Origin: Ferrovibrio sp.
Lineage (GTDB): Bacteria > Pseudomonadota > Alphaproteobacteria > Ferrovibrionales > Ferrovibrionaceae
Length of the DNA stretch: 64,000 nt
NCBI RefSeq assembly: GCF_019636075.1
Contig: NZ_JAHBYG010000003.1
Location: forward strand, 1 to 64,000
Reading direction: 5' to 3'
Shown piece after piece: positions 19,126 through 27,005 of the stretch; within the stretch, counting starts at the first letter, position 1; each line of letters starts with the position of its first letter. The notes beneath the pieces are model-generated. The model did no database searches. It saw nothing but the letters and a program-made list of their open reading frames with translations, and was not told the origin of the DNA. Position numbers and translations under genes: made by a program.

Positions 19126-20132
19126 GCCGGCTGCCCGCCAATCTTTTCCGCGAGAGTCTGGTCCGTGTGCCAGCAGGCGGCGGCGTGGTCGTTACCCAGG
19201 GCCGTGTTGGGGGGAGTCTGCGCGCCGCAGCGCGGATCGGCCAGGCTGCAGCGTGGTGCGAACGCACAGCCATGATCGGTCAGATCATGCAGATCCGGCA
19301 CGATACCGGCGATGGTGGGCAGGGCCGGGCGCGGCCAGGCGGCCACGCCTTCATGCAGGCGCGGCATGGCGGCGAACAGGCCGCGTGTATAGGGATGCGC
19401 CATGCGCGCGAACACATCCTGCACCGGGCCATGCTCCACCGCACGGCCGGCATACATCACCAACACACGATCCACGGTTTCGGCGATCACGCCCAGATCG
19501 TGGCTGATCAGGATCAGCGCCATGCCGGATTCATCCACCAGCCGGCCGATCAGATCGAGAATCTGGCCCTGAATAGTCACGTCCAGCGCCGTGGTGGGTT
19601 CGTCGGCCACCAGGATATCTGGTTCGCAGGCCAGCGCCATGGCGATCATCACGCGTTGCCGCTGGCCGCCGGAAAGCTGGTGCGGATAGGCATCGATGCG
19701 CTGGCTGGGATTGGGGATGCCCACGCGATCCATCAGATCCAGCGCGCGCTGATGGGCCTGGCGCGGCGTCATCTTACGATGCAGGCGCAGCGGCTCGGCA
19801 ATCTGTTCGCCGATGCGATGCAGCGGGTTCAGGCTGGTCATCGGCTCCTGGAAGATCATCGCCATGCGGTCGCCGCGCAGTTGGCTGAGCTGCGTTTCAT
19901 TCATCGCCAGCAGATTCTGATCATGCAGGCTGATGCTGCCCGAGGCGCGGGCATTGTCGGGCAGCAGGCCCATCAGGGCCAGCGCGGTCATCGACTTGCC
20001 GCAACCGCTTTCGCCTACGATGCCGAGCGTTTCGCCGCGTTGCAGGCTGAAATCCAGGCCGCGCACCGCCTGCACGCTGCCGCGTGCGGTGCGAAGATCG
20101 ACCTTGAGGTTGGAGACATCCAGCAAAGCCAT
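19122..20132 (-). CDS. Dpp/Opp-type ABC transporter ATP-binding protein (D subunit)
   Basis: 336 residues from the ATG at 20132 ([20 protein letters not shown]). Walker A is GESGCGKSM, with Met after the Lys where Ser/Thr is most common; Met is also seen in DppD relatives. Signature [15 protein letters not shown], Walker [13 protein letters not shown], switch His LISHDLGV. The C-terminal Cys cluster ([19 protein letters not shown]) is present. It pairs with the F subunit to power the permeases encoded immediately upstream. Confidence 0.93.
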   Translation of the reverse strand: MALLDVSNLKVDLRTARGSVQAVRGLDFSLQRGETLGIVGESGCGKSMTALALMGLLPDNARASGSISLHDQNLLAMNETQLSQLRGDRMAMIFQEPMTSLNPLHRIGEQIAEPLRLHRKMTPRQAHQRALDLMDRVGIPNPSQRIDAYPHQLSGGQRQRVMIAMALACEPDILVADEPTTALDVTIQGQILDLIGRLVDESGMALILISHDLGVIAETVDRVLVMYAGRAVEHGPVQDVFARMAHPYTRGLFAAMPRLHEGVAAWPRPALPTIAGIVPDLHDLTDHGCAFAPRCSLADPRCGAQTPPNTALGNDHAAACWHTDQTLAEKIGGQPA

Positions 20133-20142
20133 CCGTGCCGCC

Positions 20143-20988
20143 TCAGCGTTGCCTGGAGAGGCGCGGATCGGTGAGATCGCGCAGGCCATCGCCCAGCAGG
20201 TTGAGGCCCAGCACGCTGATCACGATGGCAAGGCCGGGAAAGATCACCAAAGACGGGGCGCGGAAGATCATCGCCTGGGCTTCGTTCAGCATGCGGCCCC
20301 AGGATGGCGTGGGTGGCTGGGTGCCGAGGCCCAGATAAGACAGCGCGGCTTCGGCCAGGATCGCCAGGGCGAACTGGATGGTGACCTGCACCACCAGCAC
20401 TGCCAGGATATTGGGCAATACATGCTCGATGGTGATGCGTACAGCGCCTTTGCCGGCTGCGCGCGCCGCCAGGATGAAATCGCGCGCCCAGATCACATTG
20501 GCCGATGCGCGCGAGACGCGGGCGAAGATCGGGATGTTGAAGATGGCAATCGCGATGATGGAGTTGATCGAATTCGGCCCCAGGATGGCGGCGAACATGA
20601 TGGCGGCCAGGATCACCGGAAAGGCATAGGTGAAATCCGAGAGGCGCATGATGATTTCTTCCACCCAGCCGCGCTTGGCGGCGGCCAGCAGGCCCAGCAG
20701 GGTGCCGATGCTCATGCCGATGCCCACGGCGATCATGCCCACCACGATGGAATTTTGCGCTCCCACCAGGATCATGGAGAATACGTCGCGGCCGAACGGA
20801 TCGTTGCCCAGCCAATGATCCCAACTCGGCCCGGCCAGGCGCTTGCGCACATTGATGGCGGTGGGGCTGTAAGGGGTCCAGAATACCGACAGTGCGGCCA
20901 TGCCCAGCATGATCGTGGTAAGCAGGCCGCCCACCACGAAGCTGCGATGCCGCAAGGCGCGGCGCATGAATTCCAGCACATTAAACAT
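20143..20988 (-). CDS. Dpp/Opp-type ABC transporter permease (C subunit)
   Basis: 281 residues with six hydrophobic segments and the family N-terminal motif (SPTAINVRKRLAGPSWDHWLGNDPFGRDVFS). The EAA loop reads RAAGKGAVRITIEHVLPNIL, which contacts the ATPase. The C-terminus ends NLLGDGLRDLTDPRL, typical of DppC. Start and stop overlap or abut its neighbours (8-base overlap with the B subunit). Confidence 0.93.
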   Translation of the reverse strand: MFNVLEFMRRALRHRSFVVGGLLTTIMLGMAALSVFWTPYSPTAINVRKRLAGPSWDHWLGNDPFGRDVFSMILVGAQNSIVVGMIAVGIGMSIGTLLGLLAAAKRGWVEEIIMRLSDFTYAFPVILAAIMFAAILGPNSINSIIAIAIFNIPIFARVSRASANVIWARDFILAARAAGKGAVRITIEHVLPNILAVLVVQVTIQFALAILAEAALSYLGLGTQPPTPSWGRMLNEAQAMIFRAPSLVIFPGLAIVISVLGLNLLGDGLRDLTDPRLSRQR

Positions 20989-21928
20989 CGGCCGCCTTCA
21001 ACCGCGGATCGATGGCGGCATAAAGCAGATCGACGATGAAATTCACCAGCACCACGGTGAAGGCCAGCAGGATCACCACCGCTTTCACCACCTCGATATC
21101 GCGGTTGCTGATGGCCTGGAATACCAGGCGGCCCAGGCCGGGCAGCGAAAACACCTGCTCCACCACGATGGCGCCGGTGAGCAGCGCGCCAAACAGCAGG
21201 CCAGCCACGGTGATCACCGGGATCAGCGCATTGCGCAGCACATGGCCCCACAGGATGGCGCCGCCGGTGAGGCCCTTGGCGCGCGCCGTGCGCACGAAAT
21301 CCTCGCGCAGCACTTCCAGCACCGCCGAGCGGGTGATGCGGGTGAGAATGGCCGCCTGCACCACGGCCAGCGACAGGCTGGGCAGCAGCAGGCTCTTATA
21401 GCCGGCGGCAGGATTGCTCCAGCCGGCAAAGCCGCCGGCGGCGAACCAGCCCAGATGCACGGCAAACAGCAGCACCAGCAGGATGCCGAACCAGAAGCTG
21501 GGGATCGAAATGCCGATCTGGCTCAGGGTCATCACCAGCACGTCGCCCAGCTTGTTGTGGCGCGAGGCGGCGAAGATGCCCAGGCTGAGTGCCAGCAGCA
21601 TGGTGATCGCCATGGCGTTGATGGCCAGCGGATAGGTGAGATACAGCCGCTCCACGATCAGGCCGGCCACCGGCACCTTGTAGGAATAGCTCATGCCGAA
21701 ATCGCCCTGCAGCAGGCCCAGGGTCCAGGCCACATAGCGGGTAAAGGCGGGGCGGTTGAGGCCCAGTTCCTCGCGCAGGGAAGCCAATTGTTCGTCGGTG
21801 GCGTCCACGCCCAACAGCATCAGCGCCGGATCGCCGGGCAGGATTTCCAGCACCAGGAAAACGATCACCGATGTGGCGAACAGGGTTGCCAGCAGGGTGA
21901 GGAAGCGTTTCAGGAGAAACTGGGGCAT
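20981..21928 (-). CDS. Dpp/Opp-type ABC transporter permease (B subunit)
   Basis: 315 residues. MPQFLLKRFLTLLATLFATS is the classic N-terminus of DppB-type permeases, followed by LPGDPALMLLGVDATDEQL. The EAA loop is RTARAKGLTGGAILWGHVLR. It is the first gene of the B-C-D-F operon on the minus strand. No gene for a periplasmic binding protein lies up- or downstream, which is unusual because it normally heads the operon. Confidence 0.93.
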   Translation of the reverse strand: MPQFLLKRFLTLLATLFATSVIVFLVLEILPGDPALMLLGVDATDEQLASLREELGLNRPAFTRYVAWTLGLLQGDFGMSYSYKVPVAGLIVERLYLTYPLAINAMAITMLLALSLGIFAASRHNKLGDVLVMTLSQIGISIPSFWFGILLVLLFAVHLGWFAAGGFAGWSNPAAGYKSLLLPSLSLAVVQAAILTRITRSAVLEVLREDFVRTARAKGLTGGAILWGHVLRNALIPVITVAGLLFGALLTGAIVVEQVFSLPGLGRLVFQAISNRDIEVVKAVVILLAFTVVLVNFIVDLLYAAIDPRLKAADV

Positions 21929-21940
21929 GGGTGAGACTAA

Positions 21941-22159
21941 CTAACCCCAGCGCCGCGCTGCAAGCTGCCGCAGCAAGGCGTGCTGTTCGGCGGCATCCAT
22001 GGCCGGCCAGGCGCCGATCTCGGCGCCGGTGCGCCAGCAGCCCAGGCAATAGCCGGTGGCAGTGTCGATCCGGCAGACCTTTGTGCAAGGCGATGCGGGC
22101 GCGCAAGGCGATGCGGGGCGCTCGTCTAACGTGTCGGCGAGAGGTGCATTATTGTGCAT
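21941..22159 (-). CDS. DUF1289 family small Cys-rich protein
   Basis: 72 residues from the ATG at 22159 (MHNNAPLADTLDE). The family motif is complete: SPCTKVCRIDTATGYCLGCWRTGAEIGAW, with four Cys that probably hold a metal. A duplicated six-residue unit precedes it (PASPCA then PASPCT), from an 18-bp tandem repeat near 22085-22118, adding a fifth Cys. The start is uncertain, since no good ribosome-binding site is seen. The 204 bases upstream to the ABC exporter hold no gene that I can support. Confidence 0.85.
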   Translation of the reverse strand: MHNNAPLADTLDERPASPCAPASPCTKVCRIDTATGYCLGCWRTGAEIGAWPAMDAAEQHALLRQLAARRWG

Positions 22160-22363
22160 TGCAACACCGCTAGCATTGCCGCTGCCGCCTGTCCAGCGGC
22201 AAGATGAACCTTGCGTGAATGACAGCGCTTTTTTCCGGCTAATTCGGCTCGATTCAGCCCCCACCCCTTGATGCCCGGAGTGCCAGCGCTTATCTGTCGG
22301 GCGCCTGCAGGATCAGGGGCTGCAGCGGGGGCTGCCGTGTGGGCGAGGAGCGACGCGAAACCG

Positions 22364-23104
22364 ATGATCGAAATACAGAATCTGGTAAAGAAATTCGGTC
22401 CTTTCACCGCCGTGGACGGGATCAGCCTGACGGTCGCCAAGGGCGAGGTGCTGGGCTTCCTGGGCCCCAACGGCGCCGGCAAATCCACCACCATGAAAAT
22501 GCTCACCGGTTTTCTCACCCCAACCTCGGGCCGGATCACGGTTTGCGGCCATGACGTGGCGGAAGCACCGCTGGAGGCCAAGCGCAGCATCGGCTATCTG
22601 CCGGAAGGCGCGCCGGCCTATGGCGACATGACCCCGCGCAGTTTTTTGGATTTCGTGGCCGATGTGCGCCGGCTGAGCGGCGAGGAGCGGCGCTGGCGGC
22701 TGGAGAAGGTGGCCGACCAGGTGAATATCGTCGAGGTGCTGGATCAGCCGATCGACACGCTCTCCAAGGGTTTCAAGCGCCGCGTCGGCCTGGCCCAAGC
22801 CATCCTGCACGATCCGCCGGTGCTGGTGCTCGACGAGCCCACCGATGGTCTCGATCCCAACCAGAAGCATGAAGTGCGCGGCCTGATCCAGAGCATGGCG
22901 AAGGAAAAGGCCATCATCATCTCCACCCATATCCTCGAAGAGGTGGAGGCTTTGTGCAAACGCGCCGTGGTGATCGCCCGCGGCCGTGTGGTGGCCGAGG
23001 GCAGGCCCGAGGGCGATGGCTGGCGCATCGGCGACATCCTGGCCCAGCCGGGCAAGCTGGACGCCGCCTTCCGCCAGGTTACGCAGCCCCGCAAAGCCGC
23101 CTGA
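22364..23104 (+). CDS. ABC transporter ATP-binding protein, Gld/ABC-2 type
   Basis: 246 residues from the ATG at 22364 (MIEIQNLVKKFGPFTAVDGI), with GAGGAG upstream. Walker A GPNGAGKST, signature TLSKGFKRRVGLAQAI, Walker B VLVLDEPTDGLDPNQ, switch His STHILEE. The SKGFKRRVGLAQA signature is characteristic of GldA-like and NosF-like exporters. It heads an operon with an ABC-2 permease, a GldG-like protein and a DUF4340 protein. Alphaproteobacteria do not glide by the Bacteroidetes mechanism, so the Gld name reflects homology only. Confidence 0.92.
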   Translation: MIEIQNLVKKFGPFTAVDGISLTVAKGEVLGFLGPNGAGKSTTMKMLTGFLTPTSGRITVCGHDVAEAPLEAKRSIGYLPEGAPAYGDMTPRSFLDFVADVRRLSGEERRWRLEKVADQVNIVEVLDQPIDTLSKGFKRRVGLAQAILHDPPVLVLDEPTDGLDPNQKHEVRGLIQSMAKEKAIIISTHILEEVEALCKRAVVIARGRVVAEGRPEGDGWRIGDILAQPGKLDAAFRQVTQPRKAA

Positions 23105-23126
23105 AGCTGCATTCGAGGATAGACTC

Positions 23127-23861
23127 ATGAATGGATTGTCCGCTGTCTTCCGCCGCGAGTTGGCCGGGTATTTCTCCACCCCCGTGGCTTATGTGTTCAT
23201 CGTGGTGTTCCTGTTCACCACCGGCGTCTTCACTTTCTATCTTGGCCAGTTCTTCGAACGCGGCCAGGCCGATCTGAAGGCGTTTTTCCTGTTCCATCCC
23301 TGGCTCTACCTGTTCTTTCTGCCGGCCATCGCCATGCGGCTCTGGGCGGAAGAGCGCAAGAGCGGCACCATCGAATTGCTGCTCACCCTGCCGATCCCGC
23401 TCTGGGCGGCGGTGCTGGGCAAGTTCCTGGCTGCCTGGGCTTTCGCCGGCATCGCACTGGCGCTCACCTTTCCGCTCTGGATCACCGTTGCCTGGCTCGG
23501 CTCGCCCGATCATGGCGTGATCGCGGCCGGCTATATCGGCAGCCTGTTGATGGCTGGCGGTTATCTTGCCATCGGTTGCTGCCTGTCGGCCCTCACGCGC
23601 AATCAGGTGATCGCCTTCGTGCTCAGCGTGGCGGTGTGTTTCGTGTTCACCGTGGCCGGCGCGCCGATGGTGCTCAGCTTCTTCCAGGGTTGGGCGCCCA
23701 CCCTGGTGGTGGATACCATCGCCAGCTTCAGCTTCCTCAGCCATTTCAACGCCATCATCGAGGGCGTGATCGATCTGCGCGATGTGGTGTATTTCCTCTC
23801 CCTGATCGCGGTGTGGCTCTATGCCACCGCCGTGGTTGTTGATCTCAAGAAGGCGGGCTGA
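23127..23861 (+). CDS. ABC-2 type permease, GldF-like
   Basis: 244 residues from the ATG at 23127. MNGLSAVFRRELAGYFSTPV, then AYVFIVVFLF and FFLFHPWLYLFFLPAIAMRLWAEERKSGTIELLLTLPI are hallmarks of the GldF/NosY-like permeases. Six hydrophobic segments are apparent. It would form the membrane pore energised by the upstream ATPase. It lies 22 bases after the ATPase and 3 bases before the GldG-like gene. Confidence 0.92.
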   Translation: MNGLSAVFRRELAGYFSTPVAYVFIVVFLFTTGVFTFYLGQFFERGQADLKAFFLFHPWLYLFFLPAIAMRLWAEERKSGTIELLLTLPIPLWAAVLGKFLAAWAFAGIALALTFPLWITVAWLGSPDHGVIAAGYIGSLLMAGGYLAIGCCLSALTRNQVIAFVLSVAVCFVFTVAGAPMVLSFFQGWAPTLVVDTIASFSFLSHFNAIIEGVIDLRDVVYFLSLIAVWLYATAVVVDLKKAG

Positions 23862-23864
23862 GCG

Positions 23865-25823
23865 ATGACCGGCGGCAAGAAAACCCTCCTCACCAGCACC
23901 GGCCTGATCGCGGCCTTCGCGCTGTTCTTCGCGGTCAATCTCGGTTCCAACCAGGGCCTGCGCGATGCCCGGCTGGATCTCACCCAGGCGCGGCTCTACA
24001 CACTCTCCGATGGCACCCGCAATGTGCTGAAGAATGTGCAGGAACCGATCACGCTGCGTTTTTTCTTCTCCGACAAGGTGGCCTCCCAGGCACCGCAGTT
24101 GAAGCAGTATGGCCTGCGCGTGCGTGAATTGCTCGAACGCTATGCCACGCTTTCGGGCGGCAAGATCCGGCTTGAGGTGATCGATCCCGAACCTTTCTCG
24201 GAAGCCGAAGACCGCGCCGTGCAGGCCGGTGTGCAGGGCATTCAGTTCGGCGGCGCCGGGCAGAATCTGTATTTCGGCCTGGTCGGCACCAACAGCGTGG
24301 ACAAGCAGGAAATCATCCCCTTCTTCCAGGCGGAGAAGGAGCAGTTCCTCGAATACGATCTGACCAAGCTGGTTTACGGCCTCACCAATCCAAAGAAGCC
24401 TACCGTGGGCATCCTCGGCGAATTGCCGTTGGAATACGGCCCCGGCGGGATGATGGCCGCCATGCGCGGCCAGGCCCAGCCCTATCTGATCCTGGGCCAG
24501 ATCAAGCAGTTCTTCGATGTGAAGATGCTGGAAGGCAAGCCCGAGCAGATCGACGACAAGATCGATCTGCTGCTGCTGGCCCATCCCAAGGGCTTGAGCG
24601 ACGAGTTGCAATATGCCGTCGATCAATTCGTGCTGAAGGGCGGCCGGCTGATCGTATTCGCCGATCCCTATTCCGAAACCATGGCGGCGATGCCCAATCC
24701 GATGACCGGCCAGCCGATGCCGGGCGGCGATAGCGGCTCGCTGCTGCCCAAGCTGTTCCAGGCCTGGGGCGTGGATGTGGCGCAGGATAAATTCGTGGCC
24801 GATCTCACCCTGGCCCAGCGCGTGCAAACCGGCCGCAGCGGCCCGGCGGCCGTCGTGGATTATCTGCCCTGGCTCGCGGTACCCGGCGAGCGACTGAGCC
24901 ATGAGGATGTGATCACCGCCGATCTCACCAGCATCAACTTTGCCTCGGTGGGCAGCATCAAGAAGCTGGAAGGCGGCACCACCAGCGTCACACCGCTGAT
25001 CCGCTCGTCTGACAAGGCGATGCTGATGGATACCGCCGAACTGAAGGGCGATCCCAATCCGCAGGCATTGGCCGAGGCGTTCAAGCCCACCGGCGAAATC
25101 TACACGCTTGCCGCCCGCATCACCGGCCCCGCCAAAACCGCTTTCCCCGATGGCCCGCCCAAGCCGGCCGCCAAGGAAGGCGAACCCAAGAATGGCGAGA
25201 AGCCGGCCGAGCCGGCGGCTGCGCCCGCGCCGCAGATCAAGGAAAGCGCCAAGCCGATCAACGTGATTCTGGTGGCTGATGCCGATCTGCTGGATGATCG
25301 TTTCTGGGTGCGCACGCAGCAGATGTTCGGCCAGCAGCTCTATGTGCCGATCTCCGCCAATGCCGACATGGTGGTGAATGCCATCGACAACATGTCTGGC
25401 TCGGGCGACCTGATCGGCCTGCGCAGCCGTGGCAAGTCGCAGCGGCCTTTCGAAGTGATCGATGGTCTGCGCCGCGAGGCCGACCGGCAATTCCTGGCGC
25501 GCGAGCGCGAATTGCAAAAGCGCATGGAAGAGACCGAGAAGAAGATCGCCGATTTGCAGAGCAAGTCGGATGGTGCCGCGGCAGGCAATGCGCTGATCAC
25601 TGCCGAGCAGCAGGCCGCCATCGAGCAATTCCGCGCCGATCTGCTGTCCACCCGCAAGGAATTGCGCGATGTGCAGCGCGAGTTGAACCGCGATATCGAG
25701 CGGCTGCAACTGGGCGTGAAGTTCATCAATATCGGCCTGATGCCGTTGCTGGCCGCGTTGGTGGCGATCGGTTTGAGCGTCGCCTGGCGTCGGCGGCGCG
25801 TGGCCCGGCGCGTCGAGGGCTGA
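23865..25823 (+). CDS. GldG-like ABC transport system auxiliary protein
   Basis: 652 residues, anchored by one N-terminal (residues 9-26) and one C-terminal transmembrane segment (FINIGLMPLLAALVAIGLSV). The large extracytoplasmic region begins LDLTQARLYTLSDGTRNVLK, a reliable mark of this family, and contains an ABC-type auxiliary domain and, after a Pro/Ala/Lys-rich linker (residues of about 425-465), a coiled coil (EREIQKRMEETEKKIADLQS-like, residues 540-615). The role is likely substrate handling for the exporter; the substrate is unknown. Confidence 0.9.
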   Translation: MTGGKKTLLTSTGLIAAFALFFAVNLGSNQGLRDARLDLTQARLYTLSDGTRNVLKNVQEPITLRFFFSDKVASQAPQLKQYGLRVRELLERYATLSGGKIRLEVIDPEPFSEAEDRAVQAGVQGIQFGGAGQNLYFGLVGTNSVDKQEIIPFFQAEKEQFLEYDLTKLVYGLTNPKKPTVGILGELPLEYGPGGMMAAMRGQAQPYLILGQIKQFFDVKMLEGKPEQIDDKIDLLLLAHPKGLSDELQYAVDQFVLKGGRLIVFADPYSETMAAMPNPMTGQPMPGGDSGSLLPKLFQAWGVDVAQDKFVADLTLAQRVQTGRSGPAAVVDYLPWLAVPGERLSHEDVITADLTSINFASVGSIKKLEGGTTSVTPLIRSSDKAMLMDTAELKGDPNPQALAEAFKPTGEIYTLAARITGPAKTAFPDGPPKPAAKEGEPKNGEKPAEPAAAPAPQIKESAKPINVILVADADLLDDRFWVRTQQMFGQQLYVPISANADMVVNAIDNMSGSGDLIGLRSRGKSQRPFEVIDGLRREADRQFLARERELQKRMEETEKKIADLQSKSDGAAAGNALITAEQQAAIEQFRADLLSTRKELRDVQRELNRDIERLQLGVKFINIGLMPLLAALVAIGLSVAWRRRRVARRVEG

Positions 25824-25852
25824 AGCTGCAATAGTTTAGAGGGGTAAGGGCA

Positions 25853-26983
25853 ATGCGGGGCAAGACTTGGGCGATCCTTCTGGTGGCGGCCGTGGCTGTG
25901 GGCGGCGGCGCCTGGTACATCACCGCGCAGCGTGATCGCGCCACCCAGGCGGATTTTGCCACCAAGCCGCTTTTCCCCGACCTGGCCAAGCGCGTGAACG
26001 ACGTGGCTGTGCTGGAACTCGAAACCACCAAGGGCAAGATCCGCATCCAGCGCAGCAATGATGGCTGGGTGCTGCCCGAGAAGGCTGGCTATCGCGCCAA
26101 GATCGATCTTACGCGCAAGAATATCCTGGGCATCGCAGGCCTGGAAACCCTGGAGCCGCGCACCGACAAGCCGGAGCTTTACAGCCTGATCCAGGTGAAC
26201 GAGCCGAAGGATTATCAACCGGCCGACGAAGCGGCGAAATCCGATCCAGGCCCGATCCTGGCGCGTTTGCTGGACGACAAGGATCAGGTTCTGGCCGCCG
26301 TGATCGTGGGTAAGGTGAAAACCCGCGAACTCGGCTCGCGCCCCGCCGAAATCCATGTGCGCAAACTGGGCGAGGCGCGTGCCTGGCTGGCCAAGGGGCG
26401 GGTGGATTTGCCCGCCGATGCCGGCGCCTGGCTCGACAAGGATATGGTGAAGATCGAGCGCGCCCGCGTGGCCGCTGCCCATGTGCAGCATGCCGATGGC
26501 GAAAAGCTGGATCTGGTGCGTACCAATGCCGCCGATGGCACGTCGAAAGACGATTTCCGCCCCAGCCGGATTCCCGCCGGCAAGAAGGTGGCCTCGCAAT
26601 ATGATGTGAATAGTCTGCCCGGCGCGTTGGCCTTCATCTCGTTCGATGACGTGGCCAAGGCCGACAGCCAGGATTTCTCCAAGGCAACGCTCAGCGTGAT
26701 CGAAACCCTGGATGGCATCCGCGTCAGCATCAAGAGCATTCCGGCCGCCGACAAGAAGGCCTGGATCACCCTGGCGCTGGATTACGATCCGGCCCTGGTC
26801 AAGCAGGATGCGGAAAACACCGTTTTGCTGAACGAAGAAGCTGCCAAAAAGCAGGTGGCCGACAGCAATGCCCGTTTGCAGGGCTGGACCTATCTGGTGT
26901 CGGAATATACCGCGCGCGATATCACCCGCCGGTTGGCCGATCTGCTGGAAGACGACAAGCCCAAAGAAGAGAAGAAAGACTGA
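25853..26983 (+). CDS. DUF4340 domain protein of the Gld-type transporter
   Basis: 376 residues. An N-terminal membrane anchor (TWAILLVAAVAVGGGAWYIT) precedes an extracytoplasmic domain rich in beta strands (DVAVLELETTKGKIRIQRSN, then DGWVLPEKAGYRA). DUF4340 genes regularly accompany GldG-like genes, and here the gap is 29 bases with a GAGGGG site before the ATG. The C-terminus is highly charged (LLEDDKPKEEKKD). It is probably the fourth component of the exporter. Confidence 0.9.
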   Translation: MRGKTWAILLVAAVAVGGGAWYITAQRDRATQADFATKPLFPDLAKRVNDVAVLELETTKGKIRIQRSNDGWVLPEKAGYRAKIDLTRKNILGIAGLETLEPRTDKPELYSLIQVNEPKDYQPADEAAKSDPGPILARLLDDKDQVLAAVIVGKVKTRELGSRPAEIHVRKLGEARAWLAKGRVDLPADAGAWLDKDMVKIERARVAAAHVQHADGEKLDLVRTNAADGTSKDDFRPSRIPAGKKVASQYDVNSLPGALAFISFDDVAKADSQDFSKATLSVIETLDGIRVSIKSIPAADKKAWITLALDYDPALVKQDAENTVLLNEEAAKKQVADSNARLQGWTYLVSEYTARDITRRLADLLEDDKPKEEKKD

Positions 26984-27005
26984 AGCACGAAGAAGAGGTC
27001 TCGTC

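Noticed and set aside
18133..21928. Naming the importer dppBCDF with a dipeptide substrate
   Set aside because: The family relation is clear, but without the binding protein the substrate cannot be inferred.
23079..25709. 876-codon open frame on the minus strand opposite the GldG-like gene
   Set aside because: It is a shadow frame of GC-rich DNA: composition is His/Gly/Ala/Gln-rich without domains, while the plus strand encodes a recognisable family.
26868..27005. Longer htpG start inside the DUF4340 gene
   Set aside because: The upstream frame has no homology to Hsp90; the ATG at 27006 has a ribosome-binding site and the conserved N-terminus.
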